A stretch of 64,000 bases of DNA from Trichobilharzia regenti (GCA_944472135.2 OX235270.1:49414352-49478351); one strand, 5' to 3'. Shown: positions 48,113 through 61,300, counted from the first letter of the stretch. The notes: generated from the letters alone by a model not told the origin. Translations and numbers: made by a program.

Positions 48113-48264
48113 ACCATTGGAACTCCCCAACGGAAAACGTCGTAACAGCGCCATCCATTGATTAATTCAAGGCGATATTGGAACTCCTGTATGCAATAAA
48201 TGGAAAGGATAAACACAGGCATATAGCCTACTATATTTAATAAATTGTAAACTGTAAACTACAG
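48113..48264 (+). other. LINE 3' untranslated end with tandem tail
   Basis: A short 3' region ending 'aataaattgtaaactgtaaac', with two tandem TGTAAAC units directly before the satellite resumes. It marks the 3' terminus of the LINE. Confidence 0.6.
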
Positions 48265-49222
48265 TGTGATCGAATGATTTCGTGTTTGAATGTGATAGGA
48301 TGGAAGCCAGAGAGGACGAGAGTGACGGTTGAACTCTAAGTCTGTGTCAGGGATAAGTACGTTGTGATCTGGTGAGAGGTGCAGACGATGATTCTCATCA
48401 TCTGGCTTTCCAGCACTTATTCTCTGCTAACCAAGTTAACTGTCTCCTCTGAGCCTAGGTGACTGATTTGTACAGTAAAGACCCAGCTTTCGAGTGCACT
48501 CGGTTGACGTCATTCAGTTGATGATGGGATTTCTTGCTAGTTGTATCAGGAGTGAAATGCATCAGTGTGTGGTTGAAGATGAAAATTGAACAAGCATATA
48601 CAAACTGATATAGGGCTTGGCGACAATGAGATGCACCGCTTTGCTCATTAAGTATCTATGAAAATGTGTTAGAAAATAGCCAGTATATAGAGTAGGAATA
48701 TTAACAGCAGATTATTCTGCTGGATATTTTGTGTATTGAATGAAAGGCATATTGGGAGTAGCTGGATTGTTTAATCTCCGACTGGTTGACAGTTCTCCTC
48801 TGTTTCTCGATAAGTCTCAACGTAGTCATTCGTGTGTTTATTATACTGTATTTGTGTAAACTCAGATACTGACCAATGCACGGGACAGGGGTTTGAGGAG
48901 AGGCAAGGGGAAATTAATAGTTAAATAGTGACCGAATACACGGGTAAGCACTCCCATTAATTACATTCAATGGATTACTGACTGCATTTGTTGTACTAGT
49001 TTGTGTACTGGAAGAGACCAGAAATCTGCATCATGAGTAGCATTGATTTTGACTCTGAATTTTGTTTGATAGCGTCTTGAGCAAGTGTATCTGTGAAACC
49101 ACACTGAGATGCTCGTGATGGTGTAGACACTAATGCAGCACAGGTTATTCATCTCGAGGAGACACGTTGGTGACCGACTACTCGTTTGTATCTTGGAAGC
49201 GGCTCCAGGTTAAGTGGTGTGT
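48265..49222. repeat. remainder of ninth 1921-bp satellite unit
   Basis: Starts at unit position about 283, exactly where 41051 stopped, and runs about 958 bp to 'gtgtgtgatcgact' (one change from the unit consensus gtgtgtAatcgact), after which homology ends. The array therefore terminates inside a unit. It carries the common variants (G at the 25746-equivalent, T at the 26060-equivalent), as in units 5-8. Confidence 0.95.
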
Positions 49223-50164
49223 GATCGACTGGCATCCAAGACTTAAATTTTTTTTCGAGTGCATAAGAGTCAGTGATCCGCAGTTTTCCTATATTTGTGT
49301 ATGTTATCCTTAGTGTTTTCGAGCTTTTGTGTAGGTTATCTTGAAATTTATGTGGCTGATATCGTATTGTGTGATTAATATTTGTATTATTTCTTCATCG
49401 ATTAATTAGGATTATATAATAGCTTATGTATTGTTGTTTATTATTTGTGCAAGCTTTCCCTTGAAGTTTTTGTTGAAACAACTCGTTAGCATGTAGGCGA
49501 CCTTGCACTCACAGTTTTTATTTTGTAGACACGTATGTGGAAATGTGGTTAAAGTTAGTTGACAAAAATGCCCACCGGTTGGATTGAAGTGAATGTTCGC
49601 GGAATCTGCCGAATTCTTTACGGCCTAAATTTAGACTAATGTTCACTGCAAATCCCACGAATTTAATAAATTTCACTGAATTATTTTTGTTAGAAAAACA
49701 AATATGCTTCCATATATATAATTCCCCTTTTATTATTCCATGCGTGTCTAAAATTAAGAAATGTATTGAAAATATTCGGATTAGAACTAAATGACGCCGA
49801 TTACTTCTTAGTCTATGGTTGAGCGTATGCGTCAAGAGCTTACCAAGTTACTGATTGGATTAGAGTTACATCCAGTACGTTACCTAAGTCGTCATCAGTA
49901 ATGTCATTCAAGATCAACTTCGGAGATAAATTGTAGTACTTGTCCTATACAACTGAACCTAGTTTAAACAGCCGTTCAAGCGTTGTTGTTAGGTAAAATT
50001 AACTCAGTAAACCTTCGTAACGTCGAGAGCACGTGCTGGCAAATGACATTTGTATCCGGAACATACGTCAATTCCATAATGCTATTTGCAATCCCATTAG
50101 CAGATGGTGCAAGTAAGCTTGATAACAAAGTTTTAGAAAAAACGTTTAAGTTGGTAAACACTGA
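49223..50164. other. unique sequence without recognised gene
   Basis: AT-rich and T-rich. Frames of 105 codons (49835-49518, minus) and 61 codons on both strands at 49976-50168 have no recognised domain. Confidence 0.35.
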
Positions 50165-50990
50165 CTGAAGTAGAATTTTGCACGGAAGTGCACTAATTCA
50201 AGTTGTTGCCCCTCCCCTCCCGCCCCCCCCCATATAACACACAAAGTTAGACAAATGGGAGAAAAAGATAATCAAAAGACCTATAATTAGAAGAAATGCG
50301 CAGGAGTAACATGGGAAAACATGACGGTTTCATGGGCATGGGAGATCTGAGCCAGACATTGGTTCTTATCATCCCGAGGATCCCAACTGGGAAAACTACG
50401 CCTGTCAAAGACTTCATGGACAAATGTCAGGTTTTAGTGTGGCAACCCCTAGCTCTTTACCAACCTAAACCCATGTCACCTAACACTGGGCGTCGAGGAA
50501 CGTGGTTTGGCACGCGCATTATATATCCTAGTCATCTGAATGGCATAGCTTTACAACGTCATCGACTGACTCAACCTTCTCAACTGACCTCAATATTACT
50601 TGGTGTATTATACACTTAACACAAACAACTGTGGTTATAAACAGCTAACATTTTTCATAATTTCCGCTTCCAATGTCTGTCTCACAGCTACAATGGAGCG
50701 AACTACCGTGTAATGCATACGTCATCTTATCGATAGTTGGATATCACAACTTCCCCGGAGATGACAAATTTGGCAAATGTCGCACGAGCCCAATTTAACC
50801 GTCGTGAGATTTCATCAGCATTTCCGATAACTATATCTGTTACTCTAATGATCATTCTACGCATAATCACCCAATACAGGCTAAGTAGGGAGTCAACTTT
50901 ATGCTTTACCTCTGAAACCCGAAACGATCAAACAGTTAAGAAATTTGCTTTGACTTGAATAAAGATTATGCCGCAAGACTGTCCAGGAAC
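50165..50990 (-). mobile_element. decayed RTE 3' fragment
   Basis: Aligned collinearly with the 3' part of the RTE at 43200-43950 on the same strand: the 'agaattttgcacggaagtgc' end block at 50172, then the C-terminal domain region ('caccta...cactgggcgtcgaggaacgtggtttggcacgcgc' against the 43580-43620 sequence) and a block near 50775-50830 matching 43895-43960 (cgagatttcatcagcat). Heavily mutated with no usable frame. A run of C (50212-50230) interrupts the 3' end. Confidence 0.65.
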
Positions 50991-51628
50991 GAACTGAATT
51001 TTTACCATAGAAGTTTTTACAAAAGTGCTGCAGTTTAAATTGCCATATTACATAAAAGTACATAAAAAAGTGGGGAAAAAATCACCAGATATAGAATCAT
51101 GCATGCAACGGAGACTTGTTAATCTATTTGTAATAATGTTCTTATAGCTAAAAGGATTGATTCCTCGGGAACCGACTGGAATATGTCCTGTTTGCATTCA
51201 GAGAAATGATGATGAGAGAACAATACATGAATCATACACCTCCACTTGGAGATCGAAGCACATTTTAGCACATAACTGTTGTTGAACTTATACATTTTCA
51301 CGTGCCCACTGGTTTATATTCACGATATACATTCTCAGGAGAGCACAGATCTTACTACATTGACAGATTTTCAACAAAACAAGCATTCACACAAAAAGTA
51401 AAATATATTTGAAGAATAAAGAGTGCCTTCGAAGTAGGCGGCAAACAAATCATTGTATGTTTATGTCCGTTATCTTGTAAGCAATAAATGAAAAGGCACC
51501 TCGTGAAGCAACGATTAAATAGGACCAAAATAAAAAGTTAGGTAATGGAGTGTACGATTATAATATCAGTATCTCTGAAAGAAAGAAATCAAACATTACG
51601 TCTGTTAGTTCTAAAACTATGTGACCTT
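50991..51628. other. downstream flank of the HERPUD gene
   Basis: At about 51003-51050 'atagaagtttttacaaaagtgctgcagtttaaattgccatatta' looks like another RTE 3'-end fragment on the minus strand. The rest is unique and presumably includes the 3' untranslated region of the HERPUD gene nearest 51628; no polyadenylation signal could be assigned with confidence. Confidence 0.4.
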
Positions 51629-51841
51629 TCAGTCCAAGTGAAGGGGTGGTGGCTGTTCAGGAATAATTGAAGAAATTAACGCTGAAAAAAACTGATAAGA
51701 TATGCCTGCCGCTGTCCGCAAGTGTGCAGTTATTCTCGTAAGTCTTGGTTCTTGTTCATTAGGCATGTTAGCACGCGTTTGTACCTCTGAGGAGCTGGGC
51801 TCACTAACTGATTGGTTCTGCTGACTATCCGATTCGTTGAC
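51629..51841 (-). CDS. HERPUD: HERPUD exon 6, conserved C-terminus and stop
   Basis: 70 codons plus TGA (51631-51629) after acceptor ttcaaacag. It encodes a Ser/Glu/Gln-rich stretch, LTRITAHLRTAAGISYQFF and the family end SALISSIIPEQPPPLHLD. This C-terminal match is the strongest evidence outside the ubiquitin-like domain. Confidence 0.9.
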   Translation of the reverse strand, partial: VNESDSQQNQSVSEPSSSEVQTRANMPNEQEPRLTRITAHLRTAAGISYQFFSALISSIIPEQPPPLHLD

Positions 51842-52333
51842 CTGTTTGAATCAAAAATCAAAACTTTAGTTAGTATATAGAGCTTAATGTGGGGACGACA
51901 ATACACAAAAGTGACATGGAAACAATTAAATGATCTACAGAGTTAATACATCTGTGCACGAAACAGTCTTTGCTTACTGTTCATATCACTTTAAAGACAC
52001 CCATTCCACAACCAACCAACCCCCCAAAAAATAACAAGCATGTATTCATGTCATCTTTTAATCTGGGCTATACTTGTGACCACAGCAGTTCACGAAGCAT
52101 GATTACACCGTAATCGACGAATACTTTAATTACATAAATGGTTAAAACCTGTTTTATATATCTTCCTCAAAATTTTACATTGATTCGTCCTACACTGAAT
52201 ATAAGGTTTTCAAAGGGAATAAGAGCGTATTTCCACCCTGAATTGTAATTTGTAATTGAATTTCATCAACATAAGTCGACATGTACTGAAGTTCACAGAA
52301 GAGTATATGATGCGAATGCCAGTTTCAAGTGTT

Positions 52334-52370
<37 letters not shown>

Positions 52371-55300
52371 TTGTGTATCTAGTAATTATTTTTTTTAAGA
52401 TAATTAAAAATAGATAGTTGCTTCTAGTCAACTAAATAGTGGAAAAATTATTTATTCTGAATCGACATCAAAGTACAGTACATTTAAAATAGCTGAATAA
52501 CGAAGACGGTAGATTATGGAAAACAAATGCATTTAACGACGTATATGGAAAAAGTCATACCAATCTAGAACTCACTGGATTATTAGAACTGCCTTGGTCA
52601 ATCTGTTGGTTTTGTTGTGATCGACGCGCTTGCATAAGACGCTCCGCAACTGCATATCTTCGATAAACATTATATCTGTAAAGGTAATGCATATGAGCTA
52701 ATTTTTCATGTATTTTGATCACATTTCTAAGCATAATAAGTGTTTAGCTGAGATCAAAGATATAAGTACATCTTTTAGGCACAACAGCAGTTGATATCCT
52801 AGTCTCACAGTCTAGAAGCATATTGTCTTAAACCATACGATTTCGGAAAGAAAACTTCATTACGAAAAGTTTCTCCATGAATAACAATTAGGTGAATAAG
52901 TCAAACATTCTGCTGACACTTGATACACAGTTATTATAGAAATAGTAGCAAAAAGCAACTACTTTACGATTTTCTAGAGAAGCTGTCCAAAATGCTATAG
53001 AAAACAGTAAATTTACTAGAAACAAAACTTTCCAGTAACCAATAATGAAGTTTGCATTTGATCTGTAATTAAATACCAGTACATTAGTGAAAATGAGATA
53101 AGGACATACTTTCACATGCCAATTGTTTCATGGAGGCAAAATGATCACATACACTAACGGTTAATTACAGAGTTCCACTCTACCTGAATTAACATGTTCA
53201 AGAAGCACTCAAATCACACTTTAAAATTGTATTTGTTCAGTGTATTTCAGTTAACGACTGTGAAGACGTTCTGAATCTATACGAATTTTTTAACACTGTT
53301 TCTCAATTACCCCACTTACTACTGAGATATGCTGTATGTGGAAATCATAATACCTTCTAAAATGTCAGAATTAGGTTGGAAACGAAATGCTGTGTTCGCA
53401 AATATTACATTAGAAGCGCAATGTACTCAAAAGCACTCAACAGTTAGCATTCTTGGTTGATTAGTTGGAAGACTAGTCTATTTTGTCTTCTGACAATCCT
53501 ATTAATGTGACATTCTGGTAATGGCTAGGTATTTGTTCATCTGAAAAGTTGATCTCGTAAACTTAATAAATATCAATTAGTACATTTATGAAACTTGGAT
53601 TTTTTTAAATGTTTCAACATTGCGGTTGCAGTAAAAGCTACCCAGAAAATGAAGACTTTCATGTACATAATCTTTTCCATTAACAACCTGTGAATCTCTA
53701 ACTGATTACGCCAAGAATAATTATGGTATCACAACTGAAACATTTCTTTTGAATTCGAAAGGAATAATTAAGACTAGAAAGAATTGATATTGACGCTTTT
53801 ACCTTATCTTTCCTTCTCTCAGACTAAATGAACCATCCTATTATGTGCTGGTTTCAAGTAAGAAATCTGGTTTGCTTAACATAATACGAGTTCAAAATTA
53901 ACAATTATGTAGTCTCTCTAAAGCTTGTTAACGTTTATTTTTATATAATAGCATGACTGAGAGAAATGATGAACTTACATGTATACGTAAGCGGCCACTG
54001 AGAACACAATGACTGCCTTGTCTAACGATGAATATGCAAAACAGAGCCCCACAAAAAGACATAGACGGAAGAGCATATAAAAACGATCGATAATATCCAT
54101 GTTTTCCACTCCTTCAGCCTCTTCATCTTGTCGAGCATTATTTCTCATTGCATTATCAAACACAATAACTTGCTGAGCAACTTGTGGTTCAACACGATCA
54201 GCTCTTTGGTCATTCACTGCATTTTCATTCGGGCCTGCCTCATTCGCTTCCTGCTGGCGCTGATTAGCGTTAGAAACTGCCCAACTGGATAAAAATGCTT
54301 GTGCTCTCTGCATCAAAGGCTGCAAATTATTAGATGAGTCATTTAGTGTTCCCTGGGTAGGGAGGCTTGATACTTGTGACCACTTGTTAACGCGTTGGGT
54401 AAGTCCGGACTTCCAGGAAGCATATGAGGTGCAACTCCTAATGAACCAGTAATAACAAACAACTACAAGATGAGTACATATTTCAACGATGTTAAAATAA
54501 AGGCTCAAAGCATAGAAGGAATCCATGCCTAAGAGCAGACTACCATACTGAACGCGAGTATGATTACATGGGACTATGCATCAGGACGGAATCTCTATTT
54601 ACTTTATTGGATAACGGTGCGAATTCTCTTCACTACTTAAGTCTTGCATTGCAGGTATTGCTAATAACTGCCTGGTTACCAAAATGACAACACTTTTGGA
54701 ACATAAAATGAACTTGTCACGCACTGACACGGAATATTGATGAGTTACTGTTAAAACTAATCTGAAACATGTGGTCCAATCAATCATAAAACTATTTTAT
54801 AGGACACTTTCTATCAGAATTATCAGTTCATCAGTGTTTATCTTGATACCTAAATATTTTATTACCAGTCATCATATACGAAACTACATAAAATCCTCTT
54901 CATACCTGTTCCAAAAGCATACGGCCAGTAGCAGTTTTGCATATAATGGTCTGTTTGATTAGCAGAAGACTCCATGTAAAAAGTTTGTAAATATTGATAA
55001 TATGCCTGTTGATACGCGTGCAACTGCTCAGGTGATATATCACTGAAATACACAAAAACAGCACTTCAAAGCATCTAAACAAATTCATTGCATTCTAAAC
55101 AGAAGTTCGGATAAATTTATTAATAAACATTATAAATAAGTTACATCGCGAAAATAGATCTTAACAGGAGGAACTGATCACAATCGATCTTAATGACGAT
55201 TTAAATGTGTTTAGTTAGCTAGACAACTAACTTGAAACGAAACATATTATAATTGTTTGTACATTGAAGACACGGTACTAACTGAATATAAAATAAATGC

Positions 55301-58300
55301 ACACGACATCGACAAAGTGTGTCACATATTTTTTTTTAACAGAAATGGATTTCTGAATGATTTCCTCCTGCTTTCATATTTTCACAATGTCTTATGTACA
55401 TTGCTCAAAACAAAAATTTACTGAAACTAGTTAAAAATACTCCTGCTCTACATAAGACAAAACTGTGAAAGTGATTTGTTTTTTGGATTGCTACTGTAAA
55501 GAGTGTGACTAATCTTTGAGAACCAGCGGTTAAACATATTAAACAGTATCAGTCGGAATCGATCTGCAGGACCTCACACTTCATTGAAATTTATCAACGT
55601 ATTCTTTGTCATAATTGCTGTAAGAATTGAAGTTAATTATAGTCAACACTCGACAAGTGACTAGCAGATTTCCCTAACCCCAAGTAGCAGATGAGAAGAC
55701 TAACAAATCTATTGGAACGTGCACTCCGATAGAAAAATAATGTGATATTGTATCTAATATTCAAAATGTGACATAGTATAATCTGATCGGTTGCCTGATC
55801 AACACATATCTATCAATACAATGTAGATATAAATTTATGGACTTCCACACTATTCAACAGTCGCACAACACTGTCTCACCTAATCTTAATCATGTGTTTT
55901 GCTTCCCTCCCTCGCCATTCGACAAACAGTTTCTTCACGCTCTCTTAACTTTGCGACCAGTATCTTAGAATCACGTGGTCGATTTCATAACGAAGCCTTC
56001 GACGTCAGGACTCTATCATCTTTGACATCAGGCCCCAATAACCAGAGCCTCACTAACATATGTGTAACACTTGGGCACTGTGGTAGCAAGTAATTACACA
56101 TTAGTTTTTTTTATTAGATGTATCACAGTGAAAGTATTATTTACTGGATGACGTTTCGAACAAATTTATTGTTCATAATAATATCGATTATAATCACACG
56201 ACTTCGAAATTTCAGTTTTATAGTTGTCTTTGTTCTCTCCTATCTGTCAACTGCAATACGTGTAATAGGAGCGATTCAACACCTGTCCCAGATATCTGGA
56301 AAATTCTACTACCCCTATGACAAATAGAAGAGAACAAAGAAAACTATAAAACTCAAGTTTCGAAGTCGTGTGATTATAACTGATTTGATTACGAACAATA
56401 ATTTTGTTTGTTTCACTGTGATACATCTAATAAACAAATTAATATGGAAGAACATCATTACCTTGAGATATGGATGTAAGTTATGTTTAGGAAACACGAC
56501 TCAAATGGAGTTACTGGCTAAACACCACCAGATCAACATGATGAATTTGCATAATTCACCTAATGAGTGTCCGAAGATCTTTCCGATAATTCGCGTGCAC
56601 CTGCCAGTGTAGGCATATTGTTGGGTACCAAAGCAGAAAAATCCCTACCTAAATGGATTAGTCAACAGTCATATGTGTGTTGTCCGTTTGAACAGATCCG
56701 TCATTAGGACAGATAACTATTCATAATCTCCACTTACACCTCAACCAACTGCAGTTCAGACGAAATAAATGGTTTTATCAAAAGACCACTTTGCGGCTGA
56801 GAGCACCATGCTCAGATACATATGTTATAAAAGCTGTCTTGAACGCTCCAACAGGGAAGCTTGGTCAATCAGAAGAGTATATTGGTGGAGTTGCGTAGTG
56901 ATCGTTTGTTACAGTTGTTTTTGGATAATCGTCTGTTCCTGGTCAGCATAAAATTGGGGCATAATGAGACATTGCGTAACCTGGAGATCTCCTTCATCAA
57001 ATCAACAATGACCTCTGATAGATCACGTACCTATGAGCTATGTATAGGGAGAGTCAGCAGAAGACTGTCGCTATTCCTGGAAAACCTGTGTTGATTTCAA
57101 CCACCCTACATTCCATGCACTTATATGCATACAGCTGAACGGACGTAGGAAACTGACAGCTATGAAGTTGATATGCCAACTCAAAGACACAAATTCTTCA
57201 TTTAGCAAAGAAATAAGGAAACGCAAGACTAATCTTGAAGTCTGGCATAATATCTAGTCATCTGTAGAAACTGTCTTAAAGGCTGTTGATAATTTACAGC
57301 CAAAGGCTAGTGAATGCCTGTGTATTCCTGTTTGTTCATCTTAACTGCTGAATGCGTGAATTTCGATTTCGGCGGACTACGAACTGAACGAGGAAAGAAA
57401 GCTGCCCATGTCTACTGAGCAACTGTGAACAGAGGTCGGTGACAGGTCAGAAGTAGGAAAGGCATCGGCGTTGAGTAACAAGAAACTCACCAGGGGGACA
57501 GGTTTTTAACAGGTGATAAGCGAAACAATTTCCAAGAGCCATGCTTTAATTACTACTCAAGATGGAGTGAAACGTTGGACGGGACACTTTGAGAAGCGGT
57601 TTAACTAGCTTGCAGCCATGCTAAACCTACCATGGATCGAACACCCACCTGTTCGGGATGTAGAAATCACTTTTTCATTGTTTGTCTGTCTGTTTTCGAC
57701 ATAGAACTTTCCACCGATGTGCAGCAGTTCAAGTCGCCACACTCCATGTAGCACACAAAGCACGAGAAGAACGTAGAAGAAATGCATAATAGAGACAGTA
57801 AACAGAGGTGTGAGACAAAGGAATAGTAATAACGAAGAACAATATAGTTTCATTGAAAATCATAAGTCACAAGGAGTGGATGAGTCTGCGCCATTGAGAA
57901 CGATTTTGACCCATGTCACCAACTGTTTCCAACCATAGATTGTTACCGTTCCGAGGACCCCAACCACGAAGTCCACACTTTCCTACGTGGCTTAGACTAA
58001 CTGTTGTAGATTTCATTGACTGGTTCCATGTTTTGTTTGACCTCGCTAGGTATTTTCCAGGTTGACCCTATATCAGCTAACATTGCCCGTCTAGGAAGGC
58101 GATGACTAGGGATACGTAACACACGTCCTAACCATTTCAGTCGATGTAATTTCACAGCCTCGTCGATTGATTTCCCCTCCTTATCAAGAACTCGACGCCT
58201 AACCTCAATATTGCTCACCTTATTATACCACTTCACACGGGAGATAGAGCGCAGGCACTTATGATCAAAGACAGCTAATCTTTTCTTGTCTTCCACTCTC

Positions 58301-61300
58301 AGTGGCCAGGTTTCATAGCCATAAAGGAGGACGGAGCGTACTGATGAGCAGTACACCCACCCTTTGGTCGATAGTCGGATATCACGTCTACGCCAGAGAC
58401 GTGTAAACTGACATATGCGAAACTAGCCCTTTGTATCCGTGCTGAAAATTCGTCGGAGATTAACCCGTTGGAGCTGATAGTACTTCCCGAATAATTGTTG
58501 GACGCCGGTAACAATGCCTATGTTTAGAATCTGTCGAAGGGTGATGTGATCAATACACCCTCTTCCTGGTTCTCTCGTGTTTGTGCCTCCCGAGCACCAC
58601 TTAGTCTACGCATGATTATTGAGCCTAGGACTTAAGATACCATATTAGTCAAGCTAATCCCCATGTGATTATCACAGGAAGACTTGTCTCCCTTCTTGTA
58701 TATGGGGATAATCAGTGACTCACACCAAACCGAAGGGACTTCCTCTGATTCCCAGACGCTGCATAGTACCTCAGTTAATGCAGACAGTAAACTGTCTCCA
58801 CCGTACTTAAATACCTCTGGAGTCATTCCATCAGGTCCTGCTGCTTTGCCTTGTTTCAGACTAGTGACAGCTTTAGTAACCTCAGTCAAGGACGGAGGAC
58901 CTGTGTCTATATCTCATTCAGGGAGGTGTTGGATGTTCGGCAGGTTAAGCCTGGCTGCTCATAGTGTTTTTTCCAGCGTTCCAGTCGTCTACCTTGGGAG
59001 CCAACTATGGTACTATTTTCCTCGGAGATGGTTTCACTGATCATTTGCCTCTTACCACCTGTTTCAAGCCTAGATAGTTGTCTACTTTTACCTATCGTCG
59101 ATGCCTTTTCCATCTCTTTCACTTTTGTCGCCCACCACTGTCCACAGTCGTTGCGAAGACTTCTTGTTAGTTTTCGTTTGAGTAGCTTTTATTCCACATC
59201 ATAATCGAGGCTCGCCGGAATCAGTCTTCTTGCGTCAATCAGTTCGGATGAGGCGGTAGAGATCCAATGGCGCTTATTAACTTTTGGTTTTAGCTTATTA
59301 ACAGCCTTTACAGCCGCCTACAGCTAACTGTATATTGTGCCAGGCTATCTCAGGGGAAGTCCTACTGTCGACCTTAGACACTTGTTTTGCTATTTCTTCC
59401 TTGAATAGGGACTTAGTGTCTCGATCTAGTTGGGAACGTTACTGTTTCGCTGCCATCCGTTTAGTGTAAGAAAGATTCTGACACAATGCTGGTGACTGCT
59501 TTTAGTCTAATCGCTATGCTAATAACCTTCCTGGTATGGTAGGACCTGTAGGAACATTGGTTTCCAGCCACTGCAGCTTGTTGGGTCATCGCGTTGTGCA
59601 AGCCCGACCACCACGTCAAAGTAGCAGCTATCGGTCGGGCTTTTTCAGTGTTGCAGTTGTAAAAGCTGTCTCTAATTTTGAATAAGGCATAGCAACAGGA
59701 CGTAGTGAAATGACTTCAGAAGCGCTTAAGAATGGTGATGACTCATCCACTGGATTAAGTAAGATATTATGTGCCGAATGGGAATCAGATAAAGTTCCAT
59801 TGGACTAGCTTAAATCATGAATTAGCCTAGTTTACTAAAAATAGATAACTCTTGTGATAATCACATATATACTAGCTTGACCAGTTCCAATAGTCGTATG
59901 TAGATAAGACAGCTGATGAGACAAAACCAAGTAGGGTTAGGCTCGGACCAATGTGTACTGACCATAAATTTACCTATTGGCAGATTCTGGAACATACGCA
60001 TATTTACCGGCAACCAACGCCTGACCTGAAAGCAGCAGTCAACTTCGTCTACCAGATTTCTGACAATGTATGGTTCTGAATGGAGCGTCGAGGAAATATA
60101 TACTCAAACTCATGCAGCTGTTAAAGGACTTATGGAAAATTGTCATCCAAAGTAATGACAAGCAGTGGTGTCCATCACAACGCTCTATCTCCACTTTTGT
60201 TTAACTTTGTCGGGGATATATGAGTGTGTAACGCTAATCGACTTTAGAGACTTGAGGACTGACATGTTACCATGGTAGTCTCGTCAATTTGAAGCAAGCA
60301 CATGACATTGTCTTCCTAGGTGCAAACGCTAGAAAACTGTGGACTATTTTGAACCTGCTGAGCTGAAATATTGCTACGCCTGGCATGAAAGTAGCCTGTC
60401 AGATGTAAGGGGATGCTTCAGGACAAGTTTACACACACTTCAAGTTAAAATATAAGGAGTGGTTGAGCGTCACGACCACCTCACTTAACTTGGAAGTTGC
60501 TGACGAAATTTCAGAGTGGAAAAGAAAGGGTCATCTAGCAATCTCTAACTTATGTCGTCTCTGGTGTAGCAGCGATATCCTCATATAAATCAGGGTAAGT
60601 GTGTACTCAGTCGTACGCTTCATTCTCTATCAGGGTCGAGGCATGGCCGTTGAAAGTGGAAAGTCATGAGGAGGTTAGTTCTTCATCTTAGGTGTTTGCG
60701 TTCTGTCTCCCCGTTTGTGGTATAAGGTGAGCAATACTGACGTTACACTTAGTGTTAAGTAGGGAGGGAAAGTCAATCGATGACGTTGTGAAGCAGCATC
60801 AATTTATACGGCTGGTACATATATCACACGTCGATCCATCGAATTCCTCGTCAAGAAATAGGAGCTGATATCCGAATAGGTTGGAAAAGATTCAGGGGTT
60901 GTCAGATTAAAAACGGCATCAATCCATAACGTTTTAGCCACTTTGGGATATATGGTCAGAGCCAATGGAGTGAGACTGCTGGTAACAGCTCGACTTTCTA
61001 ACATCAGAAGCCCACATGTCGTTGTCAAAATAATAAATATTTCCGTAAATGCAACATGTTACAGACAGTACAGTTAATCAGATTTAACTGACACATCTGT
61101 TTCGTGTTAGTAAAAGCATGTCTAAGAATTCATATGGAATGGCTTGAGAGTCCTGTAGTTTATGACATTGTCAGATTTCAAACTGGCCGACATACAAAAA
61201 TTGCTTCATGATTTGTTTCTTAGGAAACAATTAAAATTATTAATTCACGCTATTAAAACTAAATGAATTATTAGACGAACGGTATAACAAGTTCCCTAAA

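Larger units (their letters stand above)
41052..48264 (+). mobile_element. CR1/Jockey-like LINE inserted in the satellite, itself split by an RTE
   Basis: The satellite stops at about 41051 and resumes at the same unit position at about 48265, so the whole 7.2 kb is insertion. About 3.7 kb belongs to a plus-strand LINE (41052-43186 and 46713-48264); the rest is an RTE element. Order: ORF1-like RNA-binding region, endonuclease, RT, C-terminal region. The 3' end consists of 'aataaattg' followed by two copies of 'tgtaaac', a short tandem tail as in CR1-type elements. Satellite sequence near the left junction is mutated, and I see no clear target duplication. Several in-frame stops (about 41432, 41798, 42040) make it inactive. 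Confidence 0.9.

Noticed and set aside
49518..49835. 105-codon minus-strand frame as a gene
   Set aside because: Composition fits chance translation of AT-rich DNA (Ile/Phe/Asn/Lys/His), with no domain or splice context.
54599..54962. Additional HERPUD exon between exons 3 and 4
   Set aside because: The open frames there show no family similarity and do not repair the exon-4 frame with convincing splice sites.
43835..58350. Hammerhead ribozyme (ctgatgag motif) as found in schistosome satellites
   Set aside because: The 'ctgatgag' at about 43840 and 58338 lies inside antisense RTE RT coding sequence, with no matching GAAA core or stems nearby.
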